Notes: a model not told the origin generated them from the letters alone. Shown: positions 9,730 through 19,218, counted from the first letter of the stretch. The stretch: 64,000 nt of DNA from Pulveribacter suum (GCF_003013695.1 NZ_CP027792.1:3120501-3184500), one strand, 5' to 3'. A program made the numbers and translations.

Positions 9730-10920
9730 ATGCAACGCCGCACCCTGGTGGCCCTGGCCGCCCTGGCCAGCGCCACGCTGTCCGCCCCCGCCTTCGCGCA
9801 GTCCGAGATCCGCATCGCCCACGTCTACAGCAAGACCGGCCCGCTGGAGGCCTACGGCAAGCAGACCCAGGCCGGGCTGATGATGGGGCTGAACTACGCC
9901 ACCGGCGGCACCATGGCAGTGGCCGGCAAGAAGCTGGTGGTCATCGAGCGCGACGACCAGGGCAAGCCCGACCTGGGCAAGAGCCTGCTGGCCGCGGCCT
10001 ATTCCGACGACAAGGCCGACATCGCCGTCGGCCCCACGTCCTCGGGCGTGGCGCTGGCCATGCTGCCGGTGGCCGAGGAGTACAAGAAGATCCTGCTGGT
10101 CGAGCCCGCCGTGGCCGACGCCATCACCGGCGACAAGTGGAACAAGTACATCTTCCGCACCGGCCGCAACAGCAGCCAGGATGCCATCAGCAACGCCGTG
10201 GCGACGGACAAGGAAGGCGTGACCGTGGCCACGCTGGCGCAGGACTACGCCTTCGGCCGCGACGGCGTGAAGGCCTTCAAGGACGCGCTCAAGCACGCGA
10301 AGATCGTGCACGAGGAATACCTGCCGCAGACCACCACCGACTTCACCGCCGGCATCCAGCGCGTGGTCGACGCGCTCAAGGACAAGCCCGGGCGCAAGGC
10401 CATCGAGGTGATCTGGGCCGGCGGCACCCCGCCGTTCAACGCGCTGGCGGCGCAGGACCTGAAAAAGCGCTACGGCATCGAGGTCTTCACCGGCGGCAAC
10501 ATCCTGCCGGCCATGGCCTCCTACAAGAACTTCCCCGGCATGGAAGGCGCCACCTACTACTACTTCGGCATCCCGAAGAACCCGGTGAACGACGCCCTGG
10601 TGGCCATGCACTACAAGCAGTTCAAGACGCCGCCGGACTTCTTCACCGCCGGCGGCTTCTCGGCCGCCATGGCGCTGGTCACGGCACTCAAGGCCACCAA
10701 TGGCGAGACCGGCACCCACAAGCTCATCAAGGCCATGGAGGGCATGAGCTTCGAGACCCCGAAGGGCAAGATGACCTTCAGGCGCGAAGACCACCAGGCC
10801 CTGCAGAGCATGTACCACTTCCGCATCAAGGACGACCCGGCCTTCGCCTGGGGCGTGCCCGAGCTGGTGCGCGAGATCAAGCCTGATGAGATGCAGGTGC
10901 CGATCCGCAACAAGCGCTGA
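9730..10920 (+). CDS. Branched-chain-type ABC transporter periplasmic binding protein (first)
   Basis: This 396-residue periplasmic protein has a clear signal peptide (RRTLVALAALASATLSAPAFA, cleavage after AFA). The mature part starts EIRIAHVYSKTGPLEAYGKQ, as in LivK/HAAT-family type I binding proteins. It is the first gene behind the sigma54 promoter, with an AGGAGA ribosome site 8 bp before the ATG. The ligand is not readable from sequence. The hydrolase genes downstream suggest a hydroxyalkanoate or acyl compound rather than an amino acid. Confidence 0.88.
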   Translation: MQRRTLVALAALASATLSAPAFAQSEIRIAHVYSKTGPLEAYGKQTQAGLMMGLNYATGGTMAVAGKKLVVIERDDQGKPDLGKSLLAAAYSDDKADIAVGPTSSGVALAMLPVAEEYKKILLVEPAVADAITGDKWNKYIFRTGRNSSQDAISNAVATDKEGVTVATLAQDYAFGRDGVKAFKDALKHAKIVHEEYLPQTTTDFTAGIQRVVDALKDKPGRKAIEVIWAGGTPPFNALAAQDLKKRYGIEVFTGGNILPAMASYKNFPGMEGATYYYFGIPKNPVNDALVAMHYKQFKTPPDFFTAGGFSAAMALVTALKATNGETGTHKLIKAMEGMSFETPKGKMTFRREDHQALQSMYHFRIKDDPAFAWGVPELVREIKPDEMQVPIRNKR

Positions 10921-10934
10921 GCCGGCACCGCCTC

Positions 10935-10996
10935 TTTGCTCCTTTATTGATAGCTTTCAGCGCTTGCCAGGCAAGCGCTGGAGCCATTTTTTACGC
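10935..10996 (+). repeat. Dispersed repeat A, copy 3 (terminator-like)
   Basis: This is the most symmetrical copy: CAGCGCTTGCC, one base, GGCAAGCGCTG (10958-10980), followed after 6 nt by six T residues (10987-10992). It separates the binding-protein gene from the ATPase gene and could act as a partial terminator that keeps binding protein in excess. Confidence 0.8.
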
Positions 10997-11007
10997 CAAA
11001 TTCGCTC

Positions 11008-11775
11008 ATGCTCGTCACCGAGAACCTGACCATCCGCTTCGGCGGCCACGTGGCCGTGGACGGGGTGAGCTGCTCGTTCGAGCCGGGCACGCTCACCGCC
11101 ATCGTCGGGCCCAACGGGGCCGGCAAGACGACTTACTTCAACCTGATCTCGGGCCAGCTGAAAGCCAGCAGCGGGCGGGTGCTGCTGGGCGGGCGCGAGC
11201 TCACGGGCCTGCCGGCGTCGGCGCGCACGCGCGCCGGGCTGGGGCGGGCCTTCCAGCTCACCAACCTGTTTCCGTCCCTCTCGGTGCTGGAGAACGTGCG
11301 CCTGGCCGTGCAGGCCACGCAGCGCGGCGCGCACCAGCGCGGGTTGAACCTGTGGAGCGTGTGGAGCGACCACCGCCAGCTTGCCGACCGCGCGGCGGCC
11401 ATCCTGGAGTCCGTCGCCCTGCTGGGCCGCGCCGACAGCCCCGTCGCCAGCCTGCCGCACGGCGACCAGCGCAAGCTGGAGGTGGCGCTGCTCATGGCGC
11501 TGGAGCCGCAGGTCTACATGTTCGACGAGCCCACTGCCGGCATGAGCCACGACGAGGCGCCGGTCATCCTCGACCTGATCCGCCGCCTGAAGCAGGACCG
11601 CAGCAAGACCATCCTGCTGGTCGAGCACAAGATGGACGTGGTGCGCGAACTGGCCGACCGCATCGTGGTGCTGACCAACGGCCAGCTGGTGGCCGACGGC
11701 GAACCCGCCGAGGTCATGGCCTCAAGCGTGGTGCAGGAGGCCTACCTGGGCCGGCGCGCGCAGGAGGCGGCATGA
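11008..11775 (+). CDS. ABC transporter ATP-binding protein, LivG type
   Basis: This 255-residue ATPase has Walker A GPNGAGKTT (34-42), a LivG-type signature LPHGDQRKLE and Walker B VYMFDEPTAGM. It provides one of the two nucleotide-binding subunits of the branched-chain-type importer encoded here. Its TGA overlaps the ATG of the next gene (ATGA), indicating translational coupling. Confidence 0.93.
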   Translation: MLVTENLTIRFGGHVAVDGVSCSFEPGTLTAIVGPNGAGKTTYFNLISGQLKASSGRVLLGGRELTGLPASARTRAGLGRAFQLTNLFPSLSVLENVRLAVQATQRGAHQRGLNLWSVWSDHRQLADRAAAILESVALLGRADSPVASLPHGDQRKLEVALLMALEPQVYMFDEPTAGMSHDEAPVILDLIRRLKQDRSKTILLVEHKMDVVRELADRIVVLTNGQLVADGEPAEVMASSVVQEAYLGRRAQEAA

Positions 11776-12506
11776 GCAGCAGCAACGACGACCTGTTGAC
11801 CCTGAACGGCGTGCACACGCACATCGGCGCGTACCACATCCTGCACGGCGTCGATCTGGCCGTGCCGCGCGGCGAGCTGACCATGCTGCTGGGGCGCAAC
11901 GGCGCCGGCAAGACGACCCTGCTGCGCACCATTATGGGCCTGTGGCGGGCATCACAGGGCAGCGTGCGCTTTGCCGGGCAGGACATCACACCGCTGGCCA
12001 CGCCGCAGATCGCCCGGTTGAACATCGCCTACGTGCCCGAGAACATGGGCATCTTCGCGGACCTGACGGTGCAGGAAAACCTGCTGCTGGCCGCCCGCAG
12101 CGCGCGCCACGCGGCGCAGATGGACGAGGCGCGGCTGCAGTGGATCTTCCAGCTTTTCCCGGCGGTGGAGAAGTTCTGGCGCCACCCGGCGGGCAAGCTC
12201 TCGGGCGGGCAAAAGCAGATGCTGGCCGTGGCCCGCGCCATCGTCGAGCCGCGCGACCTGCTCATCGTGGACGAGCCCAGCAAGGGCCTGGCGCCGGCCA
12301 TCATCGACAACATGATCGACGCCTTCGCGCAGCTGAAACGCGGCGGCGCCACGCTGCTGCTGGTGGAGCAGAACCTGGACTTCGCGCGCCGCCTGGGCGA
12401 CGGCGTGGCGGTGATGGACAACGGCCGCGTGGTGCACGCCGGCCGCATGGCCGCGCTGGCGCAGGACGCGGCGCTGCAGCAGTCGCTGCTGGGGCTGTCG
12501 CTATGA
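11772..12506 (+). CDS. ABC transporter ATP-binding protein, LivF type
   Basis: This 244-residue ATPase has Walker A GRNGAGKTT (41-49), signature LSGGQKQM and Walker B LLIVDEPSKGL. This is the LivF-like partner of the preceding LivG-like subunit, with its start codon overlapping that gene's stop. The ATG at 11772 gives an N-terminus of typical length for the family. Confidence 0.93.
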   Translation: MSSSNDDLLTLNGVHTHIGAYHILHGVDLAVPRGELTMLLGRNGAGKTTLLRTIMGLWRASQGSVRFAGQDITPLATPQIARLNIAYVPENMGIFADLTVQENLLLAARSARHAAQMDEARLQWIFQLFPAVEKFWRHPAGKLSGGQKQMLAVARAIVEPRDLLIVDEPSKGLAPAIIDNMIDAFAQLKRGGATLLLVEQNLDFARRLGDGVAVMDNGRVVHAGRMAALAQDAALQQSLLGLSL

Positions 12507-12582
12507 GGCACGCCACCGCGCCTTCCTTCTCCCTCCCCCGCCTGGGGGATGAGCAAAACCCACCCGCCATGCAGGGGAGCGC

Positions 12583-13566
12583 ATGACCGCCCGCGACCTC
12601 GACTGGAAACCCCTGGCGCTGGTGCCGCTGCTGGCCCTGCTGGTGCTGCCCTTCGTCGGCTCGGCCTCGACCTGGCTCACGCTCACCGTGGCCGGCCTGG
12701 CCATGGGCATGATCATCTTCATCATCGCCTCGGGCCTGACGCTGGTGTTCGGCCTGATGGACGTGCTGAACTTCGGCCACGGCGTGTTCATCGCCCTGGG
12801 CGCCTTCGTGGCCACCAGTGTGCTGGGCGCGATGGGCGACTGGACAGCTTCAGCCGAGCTGTGGCGCAACCTGGTGGCGGTGCTGCCGGCGATGGTGGTG
12901 GCGATGCTGGTGGCCGGCGCCGTGGGCCTGGCGTTCGAGCGCTTCATCGTGCGGCCGGTGTACGGCCAGCACCTCAAGCAGATCCTCATCACCATGGGCG
13001 GGATGATCATCGGCGAGGAGCTGATCAAGGTCATCTGGGGCCCGCAGCAGATCCCGCTGCCGCTGCCCGCGGGCATGCGCGGCTCGCTGCTGGTGGGCGA
13101 CGCGGCCATCGAGAAATACCGCCTGATCGCGGTGGTGGTGGGCCTGGCGGTGTTCGCCCTGCTGGCCTGGACGCTCGCACGCACCAAGGTCGGCCTGCTC
13201 ATCCGCGCCGGCGTGCAGGACCGCGAGATGGTCGAGAGCCTGGGCTACCGCATCCGGCGACTGTTCGTGGGCGTGTTCGTGGTGGGCTCGGCGCTGGCCG
13301 GCCTGGGCGGGGTGATGTGGGGGCTGTACCAGCAAAGCGTGGTGCCGCAGATGGGTGCGCAGGTCAACATCCTGATCTTCATCGTCATCATCATCGGCGG
13401 CCTGGGCTCTACCTCCGGCGCGCTGATTGGCGCACTGCTGGTGGGGCTGATGGCCAACTACACGGGCTTTTTGCTGCCCAAAGTGGCGCTGTTTTCCAAC
13501 ATCGCGCTGATGGTGGCCATCCTGCTGTGGCGGCCGCAGGGCCTCTTTCCAGTCACCAACAGATGA
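12583..13566 (+). CDS. Branched-chain-type ABC transporter permease, LivH type
   Basis: This 327-residue polytopic inner-membrane protein has about eight hydrophobic segments. It carries the LivH-typical DVLNFGHGVFIALGAF near residue 60 and IGGLGSTSGALIGALLVG near the C-terminus. It pairs with the LivM-like permease downstream. The 76-bp gap before it is C-rich (CTCCCTCCCCC...GGGG) and may be a degenerate family B repeat. A GCAGGGGAGC site precedes the ATG. Confidence 0.93.
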   Translation: MTARDLDWKPLALVPLLALLVLPFVGSASTWLTLTVAGLAMGMIIFIIASGLTLVFGLMDVLNFGHGVFIALGAFVATSVLGAMGDWTASAELWRNLVAVLPAMVVAMLVAGAVGLAFERFIVRPVYGQHLKQILITMGGMIIGEELIKVIWGPQQIPLPLPAGMRGSLLVGDAAIEKYRLIAVVVGLAVFALLAWTLARTKVGLLIRAGVQDREMVESLGYRIRRLFVGVFVVGSALAGLGGVMWGLYQQSVVPQMGAQVNILIFIVIIIGGLGSTSGALIGALLVGLMANYTGFLLPKVALFSNIALMVAILLWRPQGLFPVTNR

Positions 13567-13700
13567 GATACCCCCCGAGTCGTTTCGCGTCTTCCCCCTG
13601 CCAGGGGGACGCCACCCGTGCGGCGGGGCGGTCCTTGCACGGTGGCCACTGGCGCAGGTGGCGCCCAAGCCAGGCGCCGCGGCCCTGCGCAGGACGCACC
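13567..13700 (+). repeat. Dispersed repeat B copy between livH- and livM-type genes
   Basis: The 160-bp gap starts with a family B element: ACCCCCCGAG, GTTTCGCGTCTTCCCCC, then CAGGGGGACGCC and CGGCGGGGCGG. The same order of blocks occurs at 46950-47090 (inverted), 47876-47975 and 59270-59400. Confidence 0.65.
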
Positions 13701-13726
13701 GGTGCACAGAAGAAAGGCAAATCCGC

Positions 13727-14782
13727 ATGCTGAACCGCCTTCTCTCGGGGGACTACCCGCGCAGCCGCGTGCTGGCCGCCATCCTGGTGGCCATCTTCGT
13801 GGGGCTGCTGCTGGCGCCCTTCCTGTTCCCGGGCATCAAGGCATTGAACGTGGCGGCCAAGGTGCTGGTCTTCGTGGTGCTGGTGGCCAGCTTCGACCTG
13901 CTGCTGGGCTACACCGGCATCGTCAGCTTCGCGCACACCATGTTCTTCGGCATCGGCGCCTATGGCATCGCCATCGCCACCACGCGCATGGGCGCCACCT
14001 GGGGCGCGCTGGCCACGGGCACGGGCGGGGCGCTGCTGCTGTCGCTGCTGCTGTCGCTGGCCGTGGGGCTGTTCTCGCTGCGGGTGCGGGCCATCTTCTT
14101 CGCCATGATCACGCTGGCCGTGGCGGCGGCGTTCCAGACGCTGGCCTCGCAGCTGTCGGGGCTGACGGGCGGCGAGGACGGCCTGACGTTTCGCGTACCG
14201 GAGGTGCTGTTGCCCAGCTTCGAGCCGTTCGAGGAACCGTTTTTGGGCGTGTCCATCGACGGACGGCTGATCTCGTACTACCTGCTGTTCGTGCTGGCGG
14301 TGACGCTGGTGCTGGCGCTGCTGCGCATCGTCAACTCGCCCTTCGGCCGGGTGCTACAGGCGATCCGCGAAAACGAATTCCGCGCCGAGGCCATCGGCTA
14401 CCGGGTGGTGGTGTACCGCACGCTGTCGTCGGTGCTGTCGGCGCTGTTCGCCACCCTGGCCGGCTGCATGCTCGCCATCTGGCTGCGCTACAACGGGCCG
14501 GACACCTCGCTGTCCTTCGAAGTCATGATGGACGTGCTGCTGATCGTGGTCATCGGCGGCATGGGCACGCTGTACGGCGCGGCCATCGGCGCCGTGCTGT
14601 TCCTCGTCGCCCAGAGCTATCTGCAGGACCTGCTGCGTCTGGGGAGCGAGGCCGCCGCCGGCCTGCCCTGGCTGGCCGCCTTGCTCTCGCCCGACCGCTG
14701 GCTGCTGTGGCTGGGCCTGCTGTTCGTGCTGTCGGTTTATTACTTCCCCACAGGCGTGGTGGGGCGCTTGCGTTCACGCTGA
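13727..14782 (+). CDS. Branched-chain-type ABC transporter permease, LivM type
   Basis: This 351-residue polytopic permease contains the LivM family blocks LLLGYTGIVSFAHTMFFGIGAYG (about 62-85), RENEFRAEAIGYRV and IGGMGTLYGAAIGAVLF. The ATG at 13727 is preceded by AGAAAGG; longer upstream reading-frame extension runs into repeat B and is probably not translated. Together with the LivH-type subunit it forms the membrane channel of the importer. Confidence 0.93.
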   Translation: MLNRLLSGDYPRSRVLAAILVAIFVGLLLAPFLFPGIKALNVAAKVLVFVVLVASFDLLLGYTGIVSFAHTMFFGIGAYGIAIATTRMGATWGALATGTGGALLLSLLLSLAVGLFSLRVRAIFFAMITLAVAAAFQTLASQLSGLTGGEDGLTFRVPEVLLPSFEPFEEPFLGVSIDGRLISYYLLFVLAVTLVLALLRIVNSPFGRVLQAIRENEFRAEAIGYRVVVYRTLSSVLSALFATLAGCMLAIWLRYNGPDTSLSFEVMMDVLLIVVIGGMGTLYGAAIGAVLFLVAQSYLQDLLRLGSEAAAGLPWLAALLSPDRWLLWLGLLFVLSVYYFPTGVVGRLRSR

Positions 14783-14807
14783 GACCAACTACCACCAGGA
14801 GACAAGC

Positions 14808-16997
14808 ATGCGAAAGAACCAGCTTTACCCTCGCAGCGCAGTGCGCTGGGCATTGACCGCCGCCGGCGCCGCCGTCCTGGCCGCCTGTGGCGGCGGCTCG
14901 TCGGGGCCGTCCAGCGAACTGCCGGCCGGTGTGCGCGAGATCAGCGCCACGGCCTATCCGGCCACCAGCGCCGGCAGCGGCAGCACGGCCGGCGCGCAAG
15001 ACCTGCTGACGGGCGGCATCGGCAAGACCGGCCTGGGCGCCGCCGCCGCGCCAGCCTACGCCGACCCGGCCCACCCCACGGCGGCCGAGCTGCGCCGCAA
15101 CGCGCTGTACTCCAACTACCGCGGCATCCTCGACCCGCTGCCCGGCGGTGGCTACGGCACGCTATACGGCCCCAACGTCACGGCTGATGGCCAGGTGACG
15201 AACAGCGAGGGCCTGATCCCCGGCCGCGAATATGTGGCGGTGCTGGACGCCGGCTCCGGCCGCAAGCAGACCATGATCGCCGTGCAGGTGCCCGACAGCT
15301 TCAGCGCCGCCAACCCCTGCATCGTGCTGGGCGCCTCCTCGGGCTCGCGCGGGGTGTATGGCGCCATCGGCACGGCCGGCGAATGGGGCCTGAAGAAGGG
15401 CTGCGCCGTGGCGCTGACCGACGCCGGCAAGGGCGTGGGCCTGCACAACCTGGCCGACGACACGGTGAACCAGCTCGACGGCACGCGTGCCACGCGCAGC
15501 GCGGCCGGCAGCCAGAGCTTCTTCACCGCCCTGGGCGACGCGGCGCGCGCCGCCTACAACGCGACCTTCCCGAACCGCATCGCCATCAAGCACGCGCATT
15601 CGCAGCAAAACCCTGAAAAGGATTGGGGCAGCGACACGCTGGCCGCGGGCCGCTATGCGCTGTACGTGCTGAACGCGCGCTACGGCACGGCCGCCAACCC
15701 GGTGCCGTTCACCAAGGGCAACACGCTGGTGATCGCGGGCTCGGCCTCCAACGGCGGCGCGGCCTCGCTGCGCGCGGCCGAGCAGGACGAGGGTGGCCTG
15801 ATCGACGGCGTGGTGGCCTCCGAGCCCGTCACCGAGATGCCCACCACCAGCGGCTACGGCATCCAGTTCGGCGGCGCGCCCGTCGCCGGCTACGGCAAGA
15901 CGCTGGCCGAGTACACCACCTACGGCAACATCTACCAGCCCTGCGCGGCGCTGGCGGCCGGCGCGGCGCTGGCCGAGGTGTCGATCTACAACTACATCGG
16001 CCTGACGGCCATGACGGCGCGCGCCACGGCCCGCTGCGACGGCCTGGCCGCCAAGGGCCTGGTGGCCGGCGCCACCACCGCCGAGCGCGCGGCCGACGCG
16101 CTGGCCCGGCTGCGCGCCTACGGCTGGACGGCCGAGCACGACACCATGCACAACGCCCACTACGCTCTAGGCAACGGCCCCATCCTGTCGGCCATGTACT
16201 CCATGGCCTACGGCCGCTTCGCCGCCGACGCCAATCTGTGCGCCACCAGTTTCGCGGCCGCCACCCCGGCGGGCGACGTGGCCGCCGCCATGCCGGCAGC
16301 GCTGGCGCAGAGCTTTGCCATCGCCAACGGCACCGCCAACGGCACGCCAGCCACGGTGGTCTACAACGACTCGGTGGGCGGGGCCAAGGCCTGGCAGTTC
16401 GCCGTGTCGCCCTCCACCGGTGTGGCCGACATGGGGCTGGACAACGCGCTGTGCCAGCACGCGCTGGTCAGCGGCAAGAACCTGGCGACGGGCGCTGCGC
16501 TCACGGCATCCAGCATGCCCACCAAGGCCGACAGCGACAAGGTGCGCGCCGGCATCCAGGAGGTGCTTCACAGCGCCAACCTGCGCGGCAAGCCGGCCAT
16601 CATCGTCGCCGGCCGCAGCGATGCGCTGGTGCCGGTGAACAACAACGCACGCGCCTACACGGCGCTCAACCGCAGCATCGAAGGCGCATCGACCCGACTG
16701 CGCTACATCGAGGTCGTGAACGGCCAGCACTTCGACGCCTTCCTGCCGTTCGGGGGCTTTGACACGCGCTTCGTGCCGCTGCACCCCTACTTCAACCAGG
16801 CCATGGACGCGATGTGGGCCCACCTGAAAAACGGTGCGCCGCTGCCCGCCAGCCAGGTGGTGCGCACCACGCCGCGGGGAGGCGAGCCGGGCAAGGCACC
16901 GGCCATCACCGCAGGCAACGTGCCGCCCTTCATGGCGGCGCCCGCGAAGAGCGAGCAGATCGGCTTTGCCGGCTCGTCCATCACCATCCCCCGCTGA
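14808..16997 (+). CDS. D-(-)-3-hydroxybutyrate oligomer hydrolase, probable lipoprotein
   Basis: This 729-residue protein belongs to the 3-hydroxybutyrate oligomer hydrolase family, which splits PHB-derived oligomers into 3-hydroxybutyrate. The N-terminus has a lipoprotein signal with lipobox LAAC (Cys27) followed by a Gly/Ser linker, so it is probably membrane-anchored and faces the periplasm or outside. The likely nucleophile is Ser314 in GSASNGG, the SxSNGG motif known in this family. GASSGSRGVYG is also conserved. It lies between the permease and second binding-protein genes, with CAGGAGA before its ATG. Confidence 0.88.
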   Translation: MRKNQLYPRSAVRWALTAAGAAVLAACGGGSSGPSSELPAGVREISATAYPATSAGSGSTAGAQDLLTGGIGKTGLGAAAAPAYADPAHPTAAELRRNALYSNYRGILDPLPGGGYGTLYGPNVTADGQVTNSEGLIPGREYVAVLDAGSGRKQTMIAVQVPDSFSAANPCIVLGASSGSRGVYGAIGTAGEWGLKKGCAVALTDAGKGVGLHNLADDTVNQLDGTRATRSAAGSQSFFTALGDAARAAYNATFPNRIAIKHAHSQQNPEKDWGSDTLAAGRYALYVLNARYGTAANPVPFTKGNTLVIAGSASNGGAASLRAAEQDEGGLIDGVVASEPVTEMPTTSGYGIQFGGAPVAGYGKTLAEYTTYGNIYQPCAALAAGAALAEVSIYNYIGLTAMTARATARCDGLAAKGLVAGATTAERAADALARLRAYGWTAEHDTMHNAHYALGNGPILSAMYSMAYGRFAADANLCATSFAAATPAGDVAAAMPAALAQSFAIANGTANGTPATVVYNDSVGGAKAWQFAVSPSTGVADMGLDNALCQHALVSGKNLATGAALTASSMPTKADSDKVRAGIQEVLHSANLRGKPAIIVAGRSDALVPVNNNARAYTALNRSIEGASTRLRYIEVVNGQHFDAFLPFGGFDTRFVPLHPYFNQAMDAMWAHLKNGAPLPASQVVRTTPRGGEPGKAPAITAGNVPPFMAAPAKSEQIGFAGSSITIPR

Positions 16998-17004
16998 GGC
17001 CAAC

Positions 17005-18159
17005 ATGCAAGTGCTACGTATCAGCAGGCGCGCCAGGGGGCTGCTGGCAGCCCTGTCGTTGTGCGTCCTGGGCGCCACGGGCCGGCCGGCCCTGGCGGCC
17101 GAGGTGGTGATAGGTCAGGTCGCGCCGCTGTCAGGCGTGCTGGCCTCCACCGGCCAGCAGATGGTACTGGGCGGCAAGATCTACTTCGACTGGGTCAACG
17201 CCCAGGGCGGCGTGCACGGTGCCAGCATCCGCCAGGAGGTAGTGGACGACGGCTACAAGGTGCCCGAGACGGTGCGCCTGACGCGCGAGCTGCTGGCCCG
17301 GCCCGAGGTGGTGGCGCTGTTCGGCTTCGCCGGCACGGCCAACATCACCCAGCTGCTGCAGGATGGCGTGCTGGAGCAGGGCGGCGCCGCGCTGGTGGCG
17401 CCCTACACCGGCGGCGAGTCGCTGCGCAGCCCGTTCAATCCGTGGATCTTCCACGTGCGAGCCGGCTACGCCGACGAGGCCGAGCACATGGTGCAGCAGC
17501 TGGCCACCATCGGCGTGGAGCGCGTGGCCGTGATGTACCAGGACGACGGCTTCGGCAAGGCCGGCCTAGGCGGCGTGCAGGCGGCGCTGGCCAAGCGCGG
17601 GCTCAAGGCCATCGCCGAGGCGCCCTACGAGCGCAACACTGACCAGGTCGAGTCGGCCGTGCAGGCCATCAAGGCGGCCGACGCGCAGGCGGTGATCATG
17701 ATTGCCATCAACCGCCCGGCGGCCGCCTTCATCAAGCGCTACCGCGAGCTGGGCGGCGGCGCGCAGCTGTACAACATCTCGGTGGTGGACCCGGCCGAGA
17801 TCGTGCAGCTGGCCGGCCTCAAGAATGCCTACGGCGTGGGCATCACCCAGGTCGTGCCCTACCCCTACCGCCCCATGCTGCCCGTGGTGCGCGAATACCA
17901 GAAACTGCTCAAAACCTATGCGCCCGGCGCCGAGGTGAGCTACGCCAGCTTTGAGGAATTCCTGGGCGCCAAGGTGCTGGTCGAGGCCCTGCGCCGCGCC
18001 GGCCCGCAGCCCACGCGCGCCAAGGTGCTCAAGAGCCTGGAGTCGCTCGGCGAGTACGACCTGGGCGGCATGATCGTCAGCTACGCGCCGCGCAACCGTG
18101 TCGGCTCGCGCATGGTCGAAGTCACCGTCATCGGCAGCAATGGGCGGCTCGTGCGCTGA
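17005..18159 (+). CDS. Branched-chain-type ABC transporter periplasmic binding protein (second)
   Basis: This 384-residue type I binding protein has a signal peptide of about 32 residues (ending RPALAA) and a mature start EVVIGQVAPLSGVLASTG, typical of LivK-like proteins. It is clearly different in sequence from the first binding protein, so the transporter may accept two ligand classes, for example oligomer and monomer. It starts 7 bp after the oligomer hydrolase stop and is surely cotranscribed with it. Confidence 0.9.
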   Translation: MQVLRISRRARGLLAALSLCVLGATGRPALAAEVVIGQVAPLSGVLASTGQQMVLGGKIYFDWVNAQGGVHGASIRQEVVDDGYKVPETVRLTRELLARPEVVALFGFAGTANITQLLQDGVLEQGGAALVAPYTGGESLRSPFNPWIFHVRAGYADEAEHMVQQLATIGVERVAVMYQDDGFGKAGLGGVQAALAKRGLKAIAEAPYERNTDQVESAVQAIKAADAQAVIMIAINRPAAAFIKRYRELGGGAQLYNISVVDPAEIVQLAGLKNAYGVGITQVVPYPYRPMLPVVREYQKLLKTYAPGAEVSYASFEEFLGAKVLVEALRRAGPQPTRAKVLKSLESLGEYDLGGMIVSYAPRNRVGSRMVEVTVIGSNGRLVR

Positions 18160-18186
18160 TACCCCCACGCCTGAAAGCCTCCTCCC

Positions 18187-19080
18187 ATGACCGCACCCCG
18201 ATCCCGCTACGCCAGCTGCGCCGGCTATGAGATCCATTACACGGAGTGGGGCGACCCGCAGGCGCCGGTGGTCATCGCCTGGCACGGCCTGGCGCGCACC
18301 GGGCGCGACATGGATGACTTGGCCGCCCACCTGTCCGGGCGCTACCGGGTCATCTGCCCGGACACCCTGGGCCGCGGCCTGAGCCAGTGGGCCAGCCGGC
18401 CCGACACCGAGTACACCCTGGCCTTCTACGCGCGCTTGGCGGCCGAGCTGTTCGACCGGCTGCAGATCGAGCGCGCCCACTGGATCGGCACCTCCATGGG
18501 CGGGGCCATCGGCACGGTCTGCGCCGCCGGGCTGCAGGAGAGTGCCCTGGCCGGGCGCATCCGCAGCCTGCTGCTCAACGACAACGCCCCGCGCCTGGCC
18601 GATGCCGCGCTGCAGCGCATCCGCGCCTATGCCGGCCAGCCCCCGGTCTTTGCCACCATGGCCGGGCTGGAGGCGTTCTTTCGCCAGGTCTATGCGCCCT
18701 ATGGCTGGCTGAGCGACGACCAGTGGCGCCGCCTGACGGAGACCTCGGCCCGCCGCCTGCCCGACGGCCGGCTGACGCCGCACTACGACCCGGCCATGGC
18801 GCGCCAGTTCACGGCGCACGAGAACGACTACCTGATCTGGCAGCACTACGACGCGCTGCAGCTGCCGGTGCTGCTGCTGCGCGGGGAATCCTCCGACCTG
18901 GTGCTGCCCGAGACCGTGGCCGAGATGCGCACCCGCGGCCCCGGCGCGCGAGGGCTGCTGGAGGTGGTGGAAGTGGCTGGCTGCGGGCATGCGCCGGCGC
19001 TGAACGTGCCGGAGCACCATGCGCTGGTGGACGGCTTCCTGGCGCGGGTCGATTCAAAAACCATAGCTGCCAGCGCTTGA
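18187..19080 (+). CDS. Alpha/beta hydrolase
   Basis: This 297-residue cytoplasmic alpha/beta-fold hydrolase has an oxyanion region [15 protein letters not shown], nucleophile elbow GTSMGG (Ser103), an acid in the SSDLVLPE region and catalytic His in GCGHAPALN. The substrate is unknown; its position at the end of the oligomer-hydrolase cluster suggests an ester of a hydroxy acid. The last residues (TIAASA-stop) are encoded by a copy of dispersed repeat A, which also supplies the TGA. Confidence 0.88.
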   Translation: MTAPRSRYASCAGYEIHYTEWGDPQAPVVIAWHGLARTGRDMDDLAAHLSGRYRVICPDTLGRGLSQWASRPDTEYTLAFYARLAAELFDRLQIERAHWIGTSMGGAIGTVCAAGLQESALAGRIRSLLLNDNAPRLADAALQRIRAYAGQPPVFATMAGLEAFFRQVYAPYGWLSDDQWRRLTETSARRLPDGRLTPHYDPAMARQFTAHENDYLIWQHYDALQLPVLLLRGESSDLVLPETVAEMRTRGPGARGLLEVVEVAGCGHAPALNVPEHHALVDGFLARVDSKTIAASA

Positions 19081-19105
19081 CCAGCAAGGGCTGGGACCGA
19101 CTTCA
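19051..19105 (+). repeat. Dispersed repeat A, copy 4
   Basis: The copy reads ATAGCTGCCAGCGCTTGACC then AGCAAGGGCTGGGACCGA. The TGA within GCGCTTGA is the stop codon of the alpha/beta hydrolase gene (19078-19080). Confidence 0.8.
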
Positions 19106-19163
19106 CCCCAGGCGCGAAGGCAGGTACGAGACGCAGTGCCTGAGGCGGCTGCTGCCCTGCCTC

Positions 19164-19192
19164 CTTGAAACCCAGACAAATGCCCCTATCAT
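19164..19192 (+). promoter_or_regulatory. groES heat-shock promoter
   Basis: CTTGAAA (19164-19170) and CCCTATC (19184-19190) are separated by 13 bp and resemble a sigma32 promoter. The same bases also read as a sigma70 promoter, TTGAAA-N16-TATCAT (19165-19192). It abuts the CIRCE element. Confidence 0.7.
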
Positions 19193-19218
19193 TAGCACTC
19201 GAAGCAGACGAGTGCTAG
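19192..19218 (+). promoter_or_regulatory. CIRCE element (HrcA operator)
   Basis: TTAGCACTC-N9-GAGTGCTAG matches the CIRCE consensus except for the last base (G instead of A). It lies at the expected transcription start region upstream of groES, so HrcA repression is expected in addition to heat-shock promoter activity. Confidence 0.92.
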
